In this document: one piece after another, positions 30,976 to 32,933 of the stretch | Numbering within the stretch: the first letter of the stretch is position 1 | How the letters are laid out: each line of letters opens with the position of its first letter | Assembly: GCA_017889125.1 (NCBI GenBank) | Contig: JAGHER010000190.1 | Span: 1-32,933, forward strand | Length of the DNA: 32,933 nucleotides | From: Lachnospiraceae bacterium | Lineage (GTDB): Bacteria > Bacillota > Clostridia > Lachnospirales > Lachnospiraceae | Direction: 5' to 3' | Notes under the pieces: model-generated | Told to the model about the DNA's origin: nothing | The model's database searches: none | Seen by the model: only the letters and a program-made list of their open reading frames with translations | Position numbers and translations under genes: made by a program

Positions 30976-32699
30976 GGAGATTCCGGGAAACGGTACTGGC
31001 GGATAATGATCTGCAGGCTCCGCCGTCCATTGTACTCATTGATCTCCGGATAATAAATCACATCCATCACCCGCCGGTTTCCCATCTCTTCCATAAAGGC
31101 ATCACCGTCCCCGAACCATCTGGCCTCCATCACATAGCCGGATTCCTCTGCCAGGGAAAGCATCACCACATTCCGGTTCTTCCCCGCCACCCGGGCACTG
31201 CGGATCTTCAGCCGCCGCTGGGCAAACTGAGGCCGCTCATTGCCCTGGCCAAAAGGCTCTAAAAGGGAAAGCTCCTGGATAAAAGGTTCGCTAATATACT
31301 CCAAAGGCATGGCCACGTCGATCCAGATCTTCTCGATAAAATCCTTTTCCGTCAGGGTCTCTCTAGCTCGCTCATTTAGCCTCCGGCGCAGGGCCTCCAC
31401 ATTTTCCGGGGCCAGGGAAAGGCCGGCCGCCATGGGATGGCCGCCGTACTTTAAGAGCAGGTCGTCAGCCTCCGTAAGGGCCTTGAACATGTGATAGCCT
31501 TCAATTGACCGGCCGGAGCCCTTCACCGCCTCCTCACCCGGCGTCAGCACGATAGTCGGCTTGTGATACCGCTCCCTGAGCCGCCCCGCCACAATGCCCG
31601 CCAGGGACTCGTGGCAGTCCGCCAGATACACCACCAGCACCCAGTCGTCGGAAAAACATTCCTCCGTAAGAGCACAGGCCTCCTCCACGCCCTTTGCCGT
31701 CATATCCTTTCGGATATCATTTAATTCCTTCAGATGATCCGCCAGCCGGTCCGCCTCCGCCTCATCCTCAGAGAGAAGCATGGAGAGAGCCAGCTTCGCC
31801 GTCTCCAGCCGCCCGCTGGCATTCAGGCAGGGGCCGATCACAAAGCCGATCTGGTAGGCGCTGATACGCTCCGGATCAAGATTATTCTTCGCAATCAGCT
31901 TCTTAAGGCCCAGATTGCGGGTGCGTCCCAGGCGGCGCAGCCCTTCCTTCACCACGATCCGATTCTCATCCTGCAGCTTCATCACGTCGCCTACCGTGGC
32001 AATGGCGGCAAATTCCAGCATATCCAGCCATTCCTCCTCCGGAACGCCGAATATCCGGTAAAGGCCCCAGACCAGCTTGTAGGCCACCATAGCCCCGCAG
32101 ATTTCCGGGTAAGGGTAGCGGCTGTCCTGGCGTTTGGGATTGACCACAGCCGCAGCCTGGGGAAGCACATCCCCCCCCTCCTCGTCCCGGCGGATATCGT
32201 GATGGTCGGTCACCAGCATGGTCATGCCCAGCTCACCAGCCAGCCGCGCCTGATCCAGGGCAGCGATGCCATTATCGCAGGTGAGGATGGTGTCAATGCC
32301 GTCGGCCGCTGCCGCCCGGATAATGGACTCATTGATGCCGTACCCGTCCTTGATCCGGTCAGGAATCTCGTAATCCACCTGGGCGCCAACACGGGTCAGC
32401 CCGCGGTAGAGAAGGTAGGTAGAGCAAATACCATCGATGTCATAATCCCCCACAATCCGGATCCGCTTCTTCTCCTCAATCTTTCGCTGGAGAACCTCCA
32501 GACAGCGGCCCATATCCGGCAGAAGCATCGGTTCGTAAAGATCTGCCACCGTTCCATTCAGGTATTGGTACACCGCATCCATCCCCACCACATCCCGGTT
32601 TCGGATCAGCCTGGCCGTCACCGGGCTGATGCCGAAGGCCGAGCCGATGGCCTGAAAATCTGCTTTTTTTGCCTGTATCAGCCATTGTGTTCTGCTCAT
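30972..32699 (-). CDS. recJ: Single-stranded-DNA-specific exonuclease RecJ
   Basis: A 575-residue DHH-family 5'-3' exonuclease that works in recombination, mismatch and excision repair. The phosphoesterase motifs are intact: RIVGDYDIDGICS (about 81-93), CDNGIAA (141-147), TDHHDI (164-169) and, in the DHHA1 domain, GGHPMAAGLSL (419-429). A C-terminal OB-like region follows (LEPFGQGNERPQF onward). ATG 32699 starts the conserved reading (MSRTQWLIQAKK); the longer frame to 32801 would cross the promoter and the tRNA terminator and is rejected. The ribosome site is a modest GGGGAA. The gene lies about 110 bp after tRNA-Arg with its own promoter, and glyA follows 169 bp downstream. Confidence 0.95.
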   Translation of the reverse strand: MSRTQWLIQAKKADFQAIGSAFGISPVTARLIRNRDVVGMDAVYQYLNGTVADLYEPMLLPDMGRCLEVLQRKIEEKKRIRIVGDYDIDGICSTYLLYRGLTRVGAQVDYEIPDRIKDGYGINESIIRAAAADGIDTILTCDNGIAALDQARLAGELGMTMLVTDHHDIRRDEEGGDVLPQAAAVVNPKRQDSRYPYPEICGAMVAYKLVWGLYRIFGVPEEEWLDMLEFAAIATVGDVMKLQDENRIVVKEGLRRLGRTRNLGLKKLIAKNNLDPERISAYQIGFVIGPCLNASGRLETAKLALSMLLSEDEAEADRLADHLKELNDIRKDMTAKGVEEACALTEECFSDDWVLVVYLADCHESLAGIVAGRLRERYHKPTIVLTPGEEAVKGSGRSIEGYHMFKALTEADDLLLKYGGHPMAAGLSLAPENVEALRRRLNERARETLTEKDFIEKIWIDVAMPLEYISEPFIQELSLLEPFGQGNERPQFAQRRLKIRSARVAGKNRNVVMLSLAEESGYVMEARWFGDGDAFMEEMGNRRVMDVIYYPEINEYNGRRSLQIIIRQYRFPESP

Positions 32700-32735
32700 T
32701 TTATCCGTTCCCCGCTTTCTCATCATCTGCGCATA

Positions 32736-32765
32736 AATATAATCAAACACGCATAAATTAGTCAA
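32736..32765 (-). promoter_or_regulatory. Promoter of recJ
   Basis: -35 TTGACT (32760-32765), 18-bp spacer, and -10 TATATT (32736-32741) on the minus strand, just after the tRNA terminator. Confidence 0.65.
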
Positions 32766-32770
32766 GGCAC

Positions 32771-32799
32771 AAAAAAGCCAGGTCATATGACCTGGCTTC
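32771..32799 (-). terminator. Intrinsic terminator of the tRNA-Arg transcript
   Basis: The perfect palindrome AGCCAGGTCATATGACCTGGCT (reported by its arms AGCCAGGTCAT at 32776-32786 and ATGACCTGGCT at 32787-32797) is followed on the minus strand by a six-T run (32771-32776 as A on plus). It begins about 10 nt after the tRNA 3' end. Confidence 0.9.
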
Positions 32800-32808
32800 A
32801 CACTCTAA

Positions 32809-32882
32809 CGTGCGCGAGAGGATTCGAACCCCCGACACCTTGGTCCGTAGCCAAGTGCTCTATCCAGCTGAGCTACGCACAC
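32809..32882 (-). tRNA. tRNA-Arg (anticodon ACG)
   Basis: A full cloverleaf can be drawn on the minus strand: acceptor GTGTGCG pairs with CGCGCAC (one G-T), D arm TAGCTCAGCTGGATAGAGC, anticodon arm CTTGG-CTACGGA-CCAAG with anticodon ACG, T arm with GGTTCGAATCC, and discriminator G at 32809. CCA is not encoded; TTA follows. ACG (read as ICG after TadA editing) decodes CGU, CGC and CGA. It appears to be a single-tRNA transcript. Confidence 0.97.
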
Positions 32883-32915
32883 GTATCACTGTCGATTTCC
32901 TCAACAGCGATAATT

Positions 32916-32921
32916 AGTATA
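32916..32921 (-). promoter_or_regulatory. -10 element of the tRNA-Arg promoter
   Basis: TATACT on the minus strand lies 33 bp before the tRNA 5' end. A matching -35 would fall beyond the end of the window, so the promoter is only partly visible. Confidence 0.45.
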
Positions 32922-32933
32922 CATCGGAAATAA

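Overview
The window looks like a chromosomal segment of a moderately GC-rich Clostridia member, most likely Lachnospiraceae. The basis is gene content (DegV, DUF5721, DUF3842, a roughly 1,400-residue acyl-CoA dehydratase activase fusion, a PatB/DHHW-type O-acetylation pair), Gram-positive Shine-Dalgarno sites, consensus SigA promoters often with a TGn extension, a Bacillus/Clostridium-type LexA box and a CIRCE element. No phage, transposase, integrase or CRISPR array is visible. Genus-level assignment is not possible from the sequence alone.

Layout. 1-614: start of uvrA (minus) with an SOS box, preceded by a 210-bp cluster of palindromes. 614-4627: ftsH, divergent from a marR-MATE efflux pair. 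4650-7406: a minus-strand unit degV-capA-like-small gene; the small gene is interrupted by an in-frame TGA. 7430-7716: a 42-codon membrane peptide. 7719-9888: htpG with a CIRCE operator that overlaps the end of the upstream DUF5721 gene. 10457-11776: an M18 aminopeptidase. 11822-17032: a five-gene minus operon, MBOAT - DHHW/AlgX-like - maf - HAD phosphatase - PpiC lipoprotein. 17074-19510: a subtilase, divergent from HIT and SseB-like genes. 19560-19724: a probable small RNA with four 11-bp-spaced direct repeats upstream. 19740-24499: a minus group, corA - rhomboid-like/zinc-ribbon gene - pyk - lysA. 24574-29489: the activase fusion plus DUF3842. 29552-32933: glyA, recJ and tRNA-Arg(ACG).

How the genes fit together. 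Most are housekeeping: DNA repair (uvrA, recJ), protein quality control (ftsH, htpG, peptidases), glycolysis, lysine/peptidoglycan precursor and one-carbon metabolism (pyk, lysA, glyA), and ion or drug transport (corA, MATE). The MBOAT-DHHW pair forms a membrane/extracytoplasmic O-acyl transfer system, with an extracytoplasmic foldase lipoprotein encoded in the same transcript. The points most worth a second look are the response-regulator-like box plus small RNA at 19560-19724, the TGA-interrupted gene at 4726-4992, the CIRCE control of htpG, the pseudo-rhomboid zinc-ribbon protein next to pyk, and near-identical hairpins at 17046 and 30875. No clearly new multi-gene defence or biosynthetic system is visible.
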